NCBI RefSeq assembly: GCF_004683905.1
Contig: NZ_CP038438.1
Span: 4,030,001 to 4,094,000 of the forward strand
From: Pseudomonas fluorescens
Lineage (GTDB): Bacteria; Pseudomonadota; Gammaproteobacteria; Pseudomonadales; Pseudomonadaceae
Direction of reading: 5' to 3'
DNA length: 64,000 nucleotides
Shown: positions 8,099-16,265 of the stretch, one piece after another
Layout of the letters: every line of letters starts with the position of its first letter
Numbering within the stretch: the first letter of the stretch is position 1
Made by a program: the position numbers and the translations under genes
Notes under the pieces: generated by a model
Seen by the model: only the letters and a program-made list of their open reading frames with translations
Databases searched by the model: none
Told to the model about the DNA's origin: nothing

Positions 8099-8856
8099 CG
8101 AACCACCTCAGCCAGCTGCGTGGCAATCAATTCGGCCAACTGCTGATTCAGTTCAGGAACAGGCGGATCCAGATCATCGTTTTTCACCGGCACCAGAATC
8201 TTGCTGCCGGCCACGGGGAACTGCCCGCTCTCGCGATTCCAGTGCGCGATACCCACGCGCCGCACCGCACCATTGGGCTGGATCAGCCACAGGTAATCGG
8301 CCTCGGCATCGTCCAGTGGCGTGCAGCTTTCCAGGTACTCACGCGCCTCCAGCAAGGGCTGATAAGGCAGGTGGCAGGTCTCGGCAACCGCGCCCAGCAC
8401 TTGCACCTCGTCGACCCGTTTCGGGTAGATCAGCCGATCGCCGTCGTCCAAACGAATGTTGCGCGCGAAACCGACTTCCACCGCGACCGGATCGAGGTCC
8501 GCCACCTGTCGCCCGGTGACCGGCATTTGCCGCACCTGCTGAGCCAGGCGCAGCGCCAGCGCCGCGCGGCTCGGGCGGTCAAACAACGAAGCCATGCGCT
8601 GCAACACATCCAGATCAAACAACACCCCGGCCTTGAGCCGCGCCTGCTGTTCCAGCAACGACTGGCGCAGCAACACGCCGGCCAGCCAGTAACCTTCGGC
8701 ATTCGGCACCGCCACGCTGATCACGTCGAGCAAGCGCCCGCCCGGCGGCAACTCCACCGGCCCTGGGTTGGCGACATCGCCGCTGACGGTGACCGCTGCC
8801 TGACTGATGCCGCTGAGCAACAGCAAACCTGCCGATAACATCCGTAAGCGCTTCAC
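8095..8856 (-). CDS. GfcC/YjbG-like capsule biosynthesis protein
   Basis: 253-aa periplasmic protein of the GfcC/YjbG family (DUF1017). A signal peptide is clear (LLLLSGISQA-A, cleavage near residue 20). Mature residues begin with VTVSGDVANPGPVELPPG, a beta-grasp/SLBB-like segment, and the last ~25 residues form an amphipathic helix, as known for E. coli GfcC. The family is proposed to work with Wza-type proteins in group 4 capsule secretion. Four-base overlaps on both sides (8853-8856 with gfcB-like, 8095-8098 with gfcD-like) tie the three genes into one translationally coupled unit. Confidence 0.85.
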   Translation of the reverse strand: MKRLRMLSAGLLLLSGISQAAVTVSGDVANPGPVELPPGGRLLDVISVAVPNAEGYWLAGVLLRQSLLEQQARLKAGVLFDLDVLQRMASLFDRPSRAALALRLAQQVRQMPVTGRQVADLDPVAVEVGFARNIRLDDGDRLIYPKRVDEVQVLGAVAETCHLPYQPLLEAREYLESCTPLDDAEADYLWLIQPNGAVRRVGIAHWNRESGQFPVAGSKILVPVKNDDLDPPVPELNQQLAELIATQLAEVVR

Positions 8857-9518
8857 GGCAGATGCCTGCGATCAGGGGTCAGTTGCACGATGCGCACACG
8901 CATTTGCGCGGTCAGTTGCTGCTCGCTCTGCAGGATGAAACCGTCCAGCGGATCGACCCAGTAATGGTTGGTCGCGCGCAGCCCGATCGCCGGGACGTCG
9001 ATACGTTCGTCGACACGCAGCACGGTGTATTCCTTGTCGAGAATTTGCAGGGTTTGCGTGGATCGACGGGAGAACCGGCTGTTGACGATCAAACCGACTT
9101 CCTGGCCCTTGTACAGGTCGATCCAGCGCTGACTGGTGAAGCCATCGGCGACTTGATGCAGGCCGCGCTTGAACGGCGCGTTGTCGGCCAGCCGCGTACC
9201 GTCCAGGTCGCCCTCGACGCCGAGGCCGATGGTGCGCACGGCGAGGCCATCACGCAGCAGCAACACCTGTTTGCCGGAAGCCACCCAGAACTGCAGGTCT
9301 TCCCGCTCGCGCACCAGCGCCAGCACCCCGGAGCCGGACGGTGTGGTCAGTTTGACTTGCGGGTACTTGACCTCGGCCACCTGCGCCGCACTCACGTCCA
9401 GCTCATCCGGCCCGATCACCGCCGACTTTAGGTTGCGCACCGAGGCGGTCATCAGCGGGTTACAGCCACACAACATCAAGGCCGCCATCAGGCAGACGCC
9501 AACTTTCAAGGTTTTCAC
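8853..9518 (-). CDS. GfcB/YjbF-family outer-membrane lipoprotein
   Basis: 221-aa lipoprotein of the YjbF/GfcB family (DUF2886-type). The signal peptide ends in the lipobox LCGC, with Cys near residue 19. Position +2 is Asn, so Lol sorting to the outer membrane is expected. The body is beta-rich with family-typical sequence such as VEGDLDGTRLADNAPF. E. coli homologues are co-transcribed with YjbG/YjbH or GfcC/GfcD, exactly as here. The gene starts 8 bp after the Wza-like gene and overlaps the GfcC-like gene by four bases. Biochemical function is unknown. Confidence 0.85.
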   Translation of the reverse strand: MKTLKVGVCLMAALMLCGCNPLMTASVRNLKSAVIGPDELDVSAAQVAEVKYPQVKLTTPSGSGVLALVREREDLQFWVASGKQVLLLRDGLAVRTIGLGVEGDLDGTRLADNAPFKRGLHQVADGFTSQRWIDLYKGQEVGLIVNSRFSRRSTQTLQILDKEYTVLRVDERIDVPAIGLRATNHYWVDPLDGFILQSEQQLTAQMRVRIVQLTPDRRHLP

Positions 9519-9526
9519 GGTCGGCC

Positions 9527-10642
9527 TTATTTGCTGTTGTTACTGAATTCGCTCCAGTTCTTCGCAGCGGAAGCCCCGGTCCCGACAATCGATGCCGACG
9601 GCACCAGTTGGCTGATGAAGCGGTTCCAGCGCGTGACGTTGGCCGGGCCGACGTAAACCACATCCTGGGGGCGCACTTCAAAGTGCGAAGCGAGTGCCAT
9701 GGCGGTCGGCGACTGGGCTTCCAGTTGATAGATCTTCGCCGGCTCGACATCGAGGTTTTCCACCCCGCGAATCACGTACACCGCATTGCCGTTGGAGGTG
9801 GTCTGGCTCAAGCCGCCGACTGAACCGAGCACGTCGGAGAGGTTCATCGTCGCAGTCTTGAAACTCAGCGCACGGGGCTGATTGACTTCGCCCATGACGT
9901 AGATGCGCTTGTTGTCGTTGTACGGCAGGTACAGCTGATCGCCGCCCTTGAGGAAGACGTGCTGCAACTCGGAATCCTGCTGGTTGAGCGAGTCGAGATT
10001 GAGCGGATACACCCGGCCATTGCGCGTCAGCAACAAGCCAGACAAATCAGCATTGTTGGTGTCGATGCCGGCCGTACCGAGGGCTTCGACCACGCTCAGC
10101 GGGTTGGTGGAAATCGGTTGTGGCCCGGCCTTGGCCACGGCACCGGAAACCACCACTTTCTGACTGGCGAAACGCAGCACCGCGACATCCACTTGCGGTT
10201 CGGCGATGAACGCCGACAGCCGGGTTTCGATGTCCGAGCGCAGCTGTTGAATAGTCTTGCCGGCCGCCTGCACTTCCTTGATGAACGGGTAGTACAGCGT
10301 GCCATCGGAGCGCACCAGTCGACCGTTGGCGTCGATCTGCTGTTGTGCCCCCGATGGCGCGGTCAGCTCCGGGTGATCCCAGACCGTGATGTACAGCACA
10401 TCGTTGCTGCCGATGCGGTATTCCGCAGGCGTTGCCAACAGTTCCGACGGTACCGTCTCACGCTTCTGCGTGGCACGGGTCATCGAGATCAGCTTGGGCG
10501 TGATCGGAATCAGCTCGACCCGACTGCTTTCGCTGGCGCCCTGGCGCGTGATGTCGCCAGTGCTCAGGTATTGGCCGGGGGAAAACATGCAACCTTGCAA
10601 AGCGATACTTGCCAACAGCAAAAGAGAAAAACTACGAGTCAT
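9527..10642 (-). CDS. Wza/GfcE-like polysaccharide export lipoprotein (OPX)
   Basis: 371-aa outer-membrane polysaccharide export protein that forms the translocation channel for the polymer. The lipobox LQGC places the lipidated Cys near residue 18. The Poly_export domain follows (EYRIGSNDVLYITVWDHPEL, residues ~76-95, then YPFIKEVQAAGKT). Two SLBB repeats come next, the second around VYVMGEVNQPRAL-like sequence, and a C-terminal region with VYVGPANVTRWNRFI is compatible with the amphipathic barrel helix of Wza. It should pair with the Wzc-like kinase encoded 10 kb away. It lies between the small GfcA-like gene and gfcB-like; a strong hairpin separates it from the former. Confidence 0.92.
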   Translation of the reverse strand: MTRSFSLLLLASIALQGCMFSPGQYLSTGDITRQGASESSRVELIPITPKLISMTRATQKRETVPSELLATPAEYRIGSNDVLYITVWDHPELTAPSGAQQQIDANGRLVRSDGTLYYPFIKEVQAAGKTIQQLRSDIETRLSAFIAEPQVDVAVLRFASQKVVVSGAVAKAGPQPISTNPLSVVEALGTAGIDTNNADLSGLLLTRNGRVYPLNLDSLNQQDSELQHVFLKGGDQLYLPYNDNKRIYVMGEVNQPRALSFKTATMNLSDVLGSVGGLSQTTSNGNAVYVIRGVENLDVEPAKIYQLEAQSPTAMALASHFEVRPQDVVYVGPANVTRWNRFISQLVPSASIVGTGASAAKNWSEFSNNSK

Positions 10643-10681
10643 AATGGCACTACGCTATTCAAGGGCGAATCTAAAAATAAA

Positions 10682-10705
10682 GTCACCCGACTTGCGTCGG
10701 GCGAC
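10682..10705 (-). terminator. intercistronic terminator/attenuator after the gfcA-like gene
   Basis: On the minus strand, GTCGCCCGAC-GCAA-GTCGGGTGAC forms a 10-bp stem with one G-T wobble and a tetraloop. TTTATTTTTAG follows. It lies in the 90-bp gap between the gfcA-like gene and the Wza-like gene, so partial termination would give more gfcA-like transcript than export-gene transcript. Confidence 0.75.
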
Positions 10706-10732
10706 CCTGTACTGCACTAACAAATGTTCCTG

Positions 10733-10969
10733 TTAGTTGTGCGTGCCGGTGGTGCCGGTAGTACCGGTGGTGCCAGTGGTACCGCCGTTGGCACTTCCGC
10801 CGCTGTTGGACGCTGCGACTGCACTGGCAACCATTGCAGTACTGGCAGCAGGCGCTGTAGAAGCCGCAACGCTGCCAGATACATTGGTCACCGCAGTTAG
10901 CGGCGCTTCAGCAGCGGACGCCCAGTTGCTCAACATCGTCAACAGGGCAATCGCCATCACTTTTTTCAT
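10733..10969 (-). CDS. GfcA/YjbE-like small secreted Thr/Gly-rich protein
   Basis: 78-aa exported protein. A signal peptide (MKKVMAIALLTMLSNWASA-A) is followed by an Ala/Ser/Val-rich segment and a C-terminal run of Gly-Thr-Thr repeats. Composition, size and position at the head of the operon match E. coli YjbE and GfcA, whose function is unknown. The repeat is encoded by imperfect 9-bp DNA repeats (10743-10787), which could change number by slippage. The start is well supported by AAGGAGTTGAT immediately upstream. A terminator-like hairpin follows the gene. Confidence 0.8.
   Translation of the reverse strand: MKKVMAIALLTMLSNWASAAEAPLTAVTNVSGSVAASTAPAASTAMVASAVAASNSGGSANGGTTGTTGTTGTTGTHN
10743..10787. 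repeat. 9-bp tandem repeat inside the gfcA-like gene
   Basis: Five imperfect copies of a 9-bp unit related to GTGCCGGTG encode the Thr-Thr-Gly repeats near the C-terminus. All copies keep the reading frame. Confidence 0.7.
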
Positions 10970-11200
10970 ATCAACTCCTTTCTAACATTCGACCTGTTAA
11001 AAACCGGTCTTTGTTAGCGGTGGTAGCGTTCAAGTCCGCGAAAAGCGCGAACAAGATCCGTCGTTCTTTCACAGTCTTACCCAACTGATAAAAGTCGAAC
11101 GGCAGGTTTATATCTACGGACTTGCAAAAGGCATTTCCAGCGTATTTTCCCGACGATATCTAACAGCTGACCGAAACTAACATTCAGTATTAGAACGACA
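10970..11200. promoter_or_regulatory. promoter region of the gfcA-like operon
   Basis: 231 bp without a gene. Read on the minus strand it contains TGTTAGTTTCG (11182-11172), a second TGTTAG 17 bp further (11165-11160) and a third close to the start (10987-10982). TGTTAGTTTCG is found again upstream of the glycoside hydrolase gene (23767-23777) in the same orientation relative to transcription. Confidence 0.5.
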
Positions 11201-12217
11201 TCATTCGAGATAACCGCGCGGATGATTCGATTGCCAGCGCCAGGTATCGGTGACCATGTCCTGCAAACTGCGCGTGGCTTTCCAGCCGAGTTCTTTTTGC
11301 GCTTTCGAGGCGTCGGCCCAGCTCTCGGCGATGTCCCCGCTGCGCCGTGGCATCACCCGGTACGGCACCGGACGTCCACTGGCTTGTTCGAAGGCATGCA
11401 GCACTTGCATCACGCTGTAGCCGTCGCCGGTGCCAAGGTTCCAGGTATGAATGCCCGGACGGTCGGCAATCGATTGCAAGGCTTTGAGATGGCCATCGGC
11501 GAGGTCGACGACGTGGATGTAATCGCGAACCCCCGTGCCGTCGATGGTCGGGTAATCGTCGCCGAAGATCGATAACTCCTGCAGGCTGCCGACCGCGACC
11601 TGGCTGATGTAAGGCAGCAGGTTGTTGGGGATGCCGCTGGGGTCTTCGCCCATATGCCCGCTGTGATGCGCGCCGATCGGGTTGAAGTAACGCAGCAAGG
11701 CGATGCTCCAGCGCGGCTCGGCCTGGCTCAGGTCGCGCAGCACGTTCTCGACGATCAGCTTGGATTGACCGTAAGGATTGGTCGGAATGCCGGTGGGGAA
11801 ATCCTCGCGGATCGGCATCTGCTCAGGCTCGCCATACACCGTGGCCGAAGAGCTGAACACCAGCCGGAACACCCCCGCTGCGGCCATCGACTGACACAAG
11901 GTGATGCTGCCGCCGACGTTGTTCTCGTAGTAATCCAGCGGCTTGCGCACGCTCTCGCCGACGGCTTTGAGCCCGGCAAAATGCAGCACCGCGTCGATCG
12001 CATGCTCTTGGAAAATCCGGTCGAGCAACGCCCGGTCGCAGACATCGCCGCGAATCATCAACGCGCTTTTGCCGCAGATACCTTCTATCGCGTGCAATGC
12101 CGCATCGCTGCTGTTGCAAAGATTATCCAGTACAACAACTTCATAACCTGCTTCAAGCAGCGCAAGTGTGGTGTGCGAGCCGATATAGCCGGCGCCACCC
12201 GTTACCAGAATCTTCAT
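11201..12217 (-). CDS. galE: UDP-glucose 4-epimerase GalE
   Basis: Interconverts UDP-glucose and UDP-galactose with tightly bound NAD, supplying UDP-Gal for the polymer or LPS. It is a 338-aa extended SDR. The N-terminus MKILVTGGAGYIGSH is the glycine-rich NAD site. FSSSATVYG carries the catalytic Ser, and NPYGQSK carries the YxxxK pair. The substrate-site FNPIGAH and GTGVRDYIHVVDLADGH are also present. A longer frame from 12232 exists, but family alignment favours the ATG at 12217, which begins directly with the Rossmann strand. It is transcribed away from galU. Confidence 0.95.
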   Translation of the reverse strand: MKILVTGGAGYIGSHTTLALLEAGYEVVVLDNLCNSSDAALHAIEGICGKSALMIRGDVCDRALLDRIFQEHAIDAVLHFAGLKAVGESVRKPLDYYENNVGGSITLCQSMAAAGVFRLVFSSSATVYGEPEQMPIREDFPTGIPTNPYGQSKLIVENVLRDLSQAEPRWSIALLRYFNPIGAHHSGHMGEDPSGIPNNLLPYISQVAVGSLQELSIFGDDYPTIDGTGVRDYIHVVDLADGHLKALQSIADRPGIHTWNLGTGDGYSVMQVLHAFEQASGRPVPYRVMPRRSGDIAESWADASKAQKELGWKATRSLQDMVTDTWRWQSNHPRGYLE

Positions 12218-12606
12218 AGCGCGGTCCGTCATTGGATAAGTGACAAGTAGCCTGTCAAGTCCCTTTCATTGAATCTGTGGCGCACCACACAAATAAGGAC
12301 GACAACAGCCTTAAACAAAATTAGTTCAACCACTGGCAATAAATATTTTGGCAGGTCAAACTGTATTGCCCGGTACTTATTAGCACCCCAAGTACACTCA
12401 TCACTATCAACAGATACCGACTAAAAATAACTAATAACGCCTTAACCGACATCTCATAACATTGTCATGTTTTACCCCCTGCGCTAATTGCCATTAACAA
12501 CCTGACTCAGGTATTAAAGTACTCGTTCAATAATCATTGAAACTTGTGCGCCTTGATAAGTGCGCGCATCCGTTGCCTGTGTTCCATGACTGTCCAGGAT
12601 ACTTTT
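12218..12606. other. 389-bp divergent promoter region between galE and galU
   Basis: AT-rich, with no gene. It contains GACTAAAAATAACT at 12419-12432, which is repeated exactly at 23696-23709 in the wzb/hydrolase intergenic region. Both are divergent promoter regions of the same locus. Confidence 0.55.
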
Positions 12607-13440
12607 ATGATTCGTAAATGTTTGTTCCCCGCTGCCGGTTACGGCACGCGTTTCTTGCCGGCGACCAAAGCCATGCCCAAAGAAATGCTGCCGATCGTCA
12701 ACAAGCCGTTGATCGAATACGCCGTTGAAGAAGCACGGGACGCCGGCCTGCAACACATGGCCATCGTCACCGGTCGGGGCAAGCGTGCGCTGGAAGACCA
12801 CTTCGACATCAGCTACGAACTCGAACACCAGATCCGCGGCACCGAGAAAGAGAAGTTCCTCGCCGGCACCCGCGAGCTGATCGACACCTGCACCTTCTCC
12901 TACACCCGTCAGGTGGAAATGAAGGGCCTCGGTCACGCGATTCTCAGCGGCCGCCCGTTGATCGGCGATGAACCCTTTGCCGTGGTGCTGGCCGACGACT
13001 TGTGCCTGAACCTGGAAGGTGACGGCGTGCTGTCGCAGATGATCCAGCTGTACAAGAAATTCCGCTGCTCGATCGTCGCCATCCAGGAAGTCCCGGCCGA
13101 CCAGACCCACAAATACGGGGTGATCGCCGGCGAGCTGATTTCCGAGGGCATCTACCGGGTCAATAACATGGTGGAAAAACCGGCGCCGCAGGATGCCCCG
13201 TCGAACCTGGCGATCATCGGCCGCTACATCCTCACCCCGGACATCTTCGACCTGATCGCCGACACGCAACCGGGCAAGGGCGGCGAAATCCAGATCACCG
13301 ACGCGCTGATGAAACAGGCGCAGAACGGTTGCGTGCTGGCTTACAAGTTCAAGGGCCTGCGCTTTGACTGCGGCGACGCCGAGGGTTACCTGCAAGCGAC
13401 CAACTTCTGCTACGACAACGTCTACCTCAAGGGCCGCTGA
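12607..13440 (+). CDS. galU: UTP-glucose-1-phosphate uridylyltransferase GalU
   Basis: Makes UDP-glucose from UTP and glucose-1-phosphate, the donor for the priming transferase and the substrate of GalE. At 277 aa it has the usual Pseudomonas length. The nucleotide-binding loop FPAAGYGTRFLPATKAMPK opens the protein, KPLIEYAVEEA follows, and AVVLADDLCL and VEKPAP are conserved active-site segments. The start is the ATG at 12607, which gives the canonical MIRKCLFPAAG start; upstream in-frame codons back to 12544 do not resemble the family. It is followed after 38 bp by the small phosphomannomutase-like gene. Confidence 0.96.
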   Translation: MIRKCLFPAAGYGTRFLPATKAMPKEMLPIVNKPLIEYAVEEARDAGLQHMAIVTGRGKRALEDHFDISYELEHQIRGTEKEKFLAGTRELIDTCTFSYTRQVEMKGLGHAILSGRPLIGDEPFAVVLADDLCLNLEGDGVLSQMIQLYKKFRCSIVAIQEVPADQTHKYGVIAGELISEGIYRVNNMVEKPAPQDAPSNLAIIGRYILTPDIFDLIADTQPGKGGEIQITDALMKQAQNGCVLAYKFKGLRFDCGDAEGYLQATNFCYDNVYLKGR

Positions 13441-13478
13441 GACGGTCCCCGCCCACTTCTCTTTTCAGGAGGCAACCC

Positions 13479-13883
13479 ATGAACATGGCACAGCATGCAG
13501 CAGAGATTGAACGGGAGGTGGGCAACCTCGGCACGGTGAGCTGGCTGTCACACCATCAGCCGTTGCCCAGCGCCAACGAGTCGTGGCTGGGCAGTATTTT
13601 GCAGGGGGAACGCATCGGCATGTTTCCCTCGTCCGGCGACATTCGCCGCACGCTGGCGGATCCCTACCCCCTGCTCGCCCATCTGAAACAACGGTATGCC
13701 GAGCAGGCGCTGGAAATGGACGATCGTGATGGCCTGAAGGTGATCTTCAGCGACTGGCGCTTCCGCGTACGCCTGTGCTGCAACGAGCCGGCGATCATCA
13801 TCAATGTCGAGACGCGGTGTGCCACGCAACTGATGCCGCAGAAAACGGCTGAGCTCCTGAGCCAGATAGATAACTTCAAATAA
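13479..13883 (+). CDS. stand-alone phosphomannomutase C-terminal-domain protein
   Basis: 134-aa protein. From about residue 48 to the end it aligns, by eye and from memory, with the C-terminal domain (domain 4) of CpsG/ManB-type phosphomannomutases: FPSSGDIRR, then the hallmark DWRF, then NVETR and a final helix. The phosphate-binding loop, normally RTSNTEP, reads RLCCNEP (residues 98-104). The N-terminal ~45 residues are not recognised. No sugar-binding or catalytic Ser domain is present, so it cannot be a mutase by itself. It has its own site (CAGGAGGCAACCC) upstream and probably sits in the galU transcript. It could be a regulatory or phosphosugar-sensing protein, or a remnant; the intact frame and good Shine-Dalgarno argue for a working gene. 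Confidence 0.75.
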   Translation: MNMAQHAAEIEREVGNLGTVSWLSHHQPLPSANESWLGSILQGERIGMFPSSGDIRRTLADPYPLLAHLKQRYAEQALEMDDRDGLKVIFSDWRFRVRLCCNEPAIIINVETRCATQLMPQKTAELLSQIDNFK

Positions 13884-13893
13884 AACACGCCCC

Positions 13894-13977
13894 TGTAGGA
13901 GCTGCGGCACGCTGCGATCTTTTGATTTTGTTTTCAAGAGCAAGATCAAAAGATCGCAGCGTGCCGCAGCTCCTACA
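13894..13977. repeat. REPIN-like inverted repeat with 33-bp perfect arms
   Basis: Arms 13894-13926 and 13945-13977 are perfect inverted copies starting TGTAGGAGCTGCGGCACG, with an 18-nt loop. This is a different REP type from the GTGGGAGCGGG family elsewhere in the window. It lies between convergent genes and contains the stop codon of the SGNH hydrolase gene (13973-13975). It could act as a bidirectional terminator. Confidence 0.85.
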
Positions 13978-15100
13978 AGTCGCAACTGTCCGCGTTGATG
14001 CCACTGACGATCCAGCGATAGAAGTAATCGGCAATCACCTTCCCGCCCGTGGCCGGCTGCGGATGAATCTTGTCCGGGCCGATCATCGCCGCCGCGTAGC
14101 GTTTGACGTCCGGGCCGAACGCGCATTGCAGATTGGCAAAACCCAACTGCTGCTCATGCGCCCACGGCTGCAAGACCTGTGCATACGCCGACATCGGATA
14201 GGCACTTGAGCGCGTGGTGTCCTGACGCATGATCAGGTTGATGCTCGCCGCCGGCTGGATCTCGCGGATCATCGCCACCAGGCCCTGAACGTTGTGCAGG
14301 TACTGTTCGGGTTTGACCCCTAAGCCCTGATCGTTGCCGCCGAGCATGATCAGGTAAACGTCGGCGGGGATCTTCGACACGGCGGCTTTCCACTGCACCT
14401 GCCATTGCGGGTTCTGGTGATAGAAATCCGCGGATGCCGCGCCCGAGGCCGCCAGTTTTGAAACCCGCACGCCGTGCTGATCGTTGCTCAGCCACAGGCC
14501 AAACAAGGTCGGTGCGCCCTTCACCACTTCCAGTTTGAATGACCAGTCTGGCGCTGAAGAGAGACCTGCAAGCGGTACTTCCTGAACGCCCGAACCCTTG
14601 AGCGTCAATGGCTGCCAGTCTTCCGAGGGTGTCCAACGGTAGCGCAGCTCACTGGCTTCGCCGTTGCCCAGATAGAGCAATTTCGCCTGGGTGACTTGGG
14701 TGTCGATGGCCGGTGTCGGGCTGGCATCGATTTGCAGCCAGGCACCGGGCTTGCCGGTCACCGTGCGGCTGTCGGGGCTGGCTTGGCCGAGGCCGGACAC
14801 TTGCCAGCCACCACCGAAGTATTTTTCGCTGCTGCGGGTGTATTTGAAATGCGTGCCCCCCAGCGCGGCGCCGTGGTTGAAACCGACGTAACCGGGGCCG
14901 GCAAAACCCACTTCGCCGGCCACGCGCTGCACCAGTTTGTTCAGGTAGAAATCCTGCCCGGCGCTGTAGCTGTCGCCGATCACCGAGACCGACAAGACCT
15001 TCCCGGCCTTGCCTTCGCGCCACTGGGCAAAACGCTCGCGGGCATCGCCTACTTCCACCACCGACGCCGCGACGGGCTGAGCGTCATTTACTGCCAACAT
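13973..15100 (-). CDS. SGNH/GDSL-family hydrolase, probable polysaccharide acyl-modifying enzyme
   Basis: 375-aa SGNH hydrolase-fold protein. Block I is VIGDSYSAG (residues ~40-48, nucleophile Ser), block III is LGGNDQG, and the C-terminal DKIHPQP carries the Asp/His pair. The middle ~150 residues are an inserted beta-rich region, seen in some SGNH acetyltransferases/esterases acting on glycans. It is the last gene of the exopolysaccharide operon, behind an acyltransferase-3 gene, which suggests joint control of O-acylation. A good site (GAAGGAAAT) supports ATG 15100, and an in-frame stop lies just upstream. No signal peptide is visible, which is odd if the enzyme acts in the periplasm. The last codons lie in a REPIN. 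Confidence 0.8.
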   Translation of the reverse strand: MLAVNDAQPVAASVVEVGDARERFAQWREGKAGKVLSVSVIGDSYSAGQDFYLNKLVQRVAGEVGFAGPGYVGFNHGAALGGTHFKYTRSSEKYFGGGWQVSGLGQASPDSRTVTGKPGAWLQIDASPTPAIDTQVTQAKLLYLGNGEASELRYRWTPSEDWQPLTLKGSGVQEVPLAGLSSAPDWSFKLEVVKGAPTLFGLWLSNDQHGVRVSKLAASGAASADFYHQNPQWQVQWKAAVSKIPADVYLIMLGGNDQGLGVKPEQYLHNVQGLVAMIREIQPAASINLIMRQDTTRSSAYPMSAYAQVLQPWAHEQQLGFANLQCAFGPDVKRYAAAMIGPDKIHPQPATGGKVIADYFYRWIVSGINADSCDL

Positions 15101-15129
15101 GCATTATTTCCTTCAGTCTGGAATGGCCC

Positions 15130-15206
15130 CTTCGCGAGCAAGCCCGCTCCCACATTGGATCTCGGCAACTCACACAACCCCTGTGGGAGCGGGCTTGCTC
15201 GCGAAG
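15130..15206. repeat. REPIN between acyltransferase and SGNH hydrolase genes
   Basis: Two 25-bp perfect inverted REP copies (15130-15154 and 15182-15206, TGTGGGAGCGGGCTTGC type) fill most of the 110-bp gap within the operon. The transcript would carry a long hairpin that could stabilise upstream or reduce downstream expression. Confidence 0.85.
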
Positions 15207-15210
15207 CCTT

Positions 15211-16254
15211 TCAGCTATTGGCCGGCACCACCGGAGCAATGCCCGCCACCGGTTTTTTCTTCGCCGCGCGCTCCCCGAGAAACAGCACCGAAGTGACATT
15301 GAAGCGGCTGAAAATCATCGACAGCACCACCGGCCCCAACAGACCAAACAGCAGCCCACTGAGCACCAGAATGCTTTCGTCTTTCACACCCAGCCGCCCC
15401 ATGACAAACCGCGAAGTCGCCGCGAACAGCACATGGAACAGAAAGATCGCGTAAGAGTAGCCGCCCAGCCAGGTCAGCCACTTCGAGCGCATGTCACTCG
15501 ACAGCAAAGCAATGCAGGACACACACCCCACGGTCAGACCGATCAGGCTGCGGCGGTCGACGATCAACTCACGATCAATCGCCGCCACGTACAGCAGCGT
15601 CAACGAAATCAACACAAACACCAGCGGCCCGATCACCTTGAACCGTTGCTTCAACGCCTCGACATTTTCCTGACCGATCATCCCCGCCACAAAAAACGGC
15701 AGCAGGTAAATCGCGCCATTGATGCCGAACGCATCGAGCTTGAACGGTGGCAGCAGAAACACCGCCGCAGCGAACCCGAACAGCAGGTACACGCGCGTCA
15801 TCGAGCGCAGCAGCCCGCGCCATTCCAGCAGGCCGACGAACATGAAAATGATGAACACCGCCTGCAGGAACCAGAAGTGATTGACCGGTACCCAGAACGA
15901 CAACAAGGCATCGATCACGCCGACATCCTTGTTCACCCCCGGCCCCACCGCCTGCAACACCGAGAACGGCACGCCGACGCAAAACAGCGGCACGATCAGC
16001 CGTCGCACTTTGCCACTGAAGAACGCGGAAAAGTCATTGCCGCGAATTTTGTAGATCGAATAGATGTAGCCGGAAATGAAGGTGAACAGCGGCATGCGCA
16101 CGTACACCATCGAGTCGGCGATCACCCGAAACGGCGAGCCGAGATCGATCTTCAGGCCTCCGCCCAACGGGCCAATGACGTGATAGAGCACCAGCAGCAG
16201 GCACGCCAGGCCACGCAGGGTTTCGATCTCCAGCGATTTTTTCTTGCTCGACAT
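15211..16254 (-). CDS. acyltransferase-3 family membrane protein
   Basis: 347-aa inner-membrane acyltransferase of the OafA/ExoZ type, which transfers acyl groups (usually acetyl) from the cytoplasm to exported sugars. The N-terminal signature ETLRGLACLLLVLYHV contains the conserved Arg and His, and ten or so hydrophobic helices follow. The chosen ATG (16254) has GAGGCAGG at the right distance; a TTG at 16269 would lie inside this site. It follows the Wzy-like gene by 11 bp. The SGNH hydrolase gene downstream is a natural partner: in many systems an AT3 and an SGNH domain are fused or paired. The transferred group is not determined. Confidence 0.85.
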   Translation of the reverse strand: MSSKKKSLEIETLRGLACLLLVLYHVIGPLGGGLKIDLGSPFRVIADSMVYVRMPLFTFISGYIYSIYKIRGNDFSAFFSGKVRRLIVPLFCVGVPFSVLQAVGPGVNKDVGVIDALLSFWVPVNHFWFLQAVFIIFMFVGLLEWRGLLRSMTRVYLLFGFAAAVFLLPPFKLDAFGINGAIYLLPFFVAGMIGQENVEALKQRFKVIGPLVFVLISLTLLYVAAIDRELIVDRRSLIGLTVGCVSCIALLSSDMRSKWLTWLGGYSYAIFLFHVLFAATSRFVMGRLGVKDESILVLSGLLFGLLGPVVLSMIFSRFNVTSVLFLGERAAKKKPVAGIAPVVPANS

Positions 16255-16265
16255 AAACACCTGCC

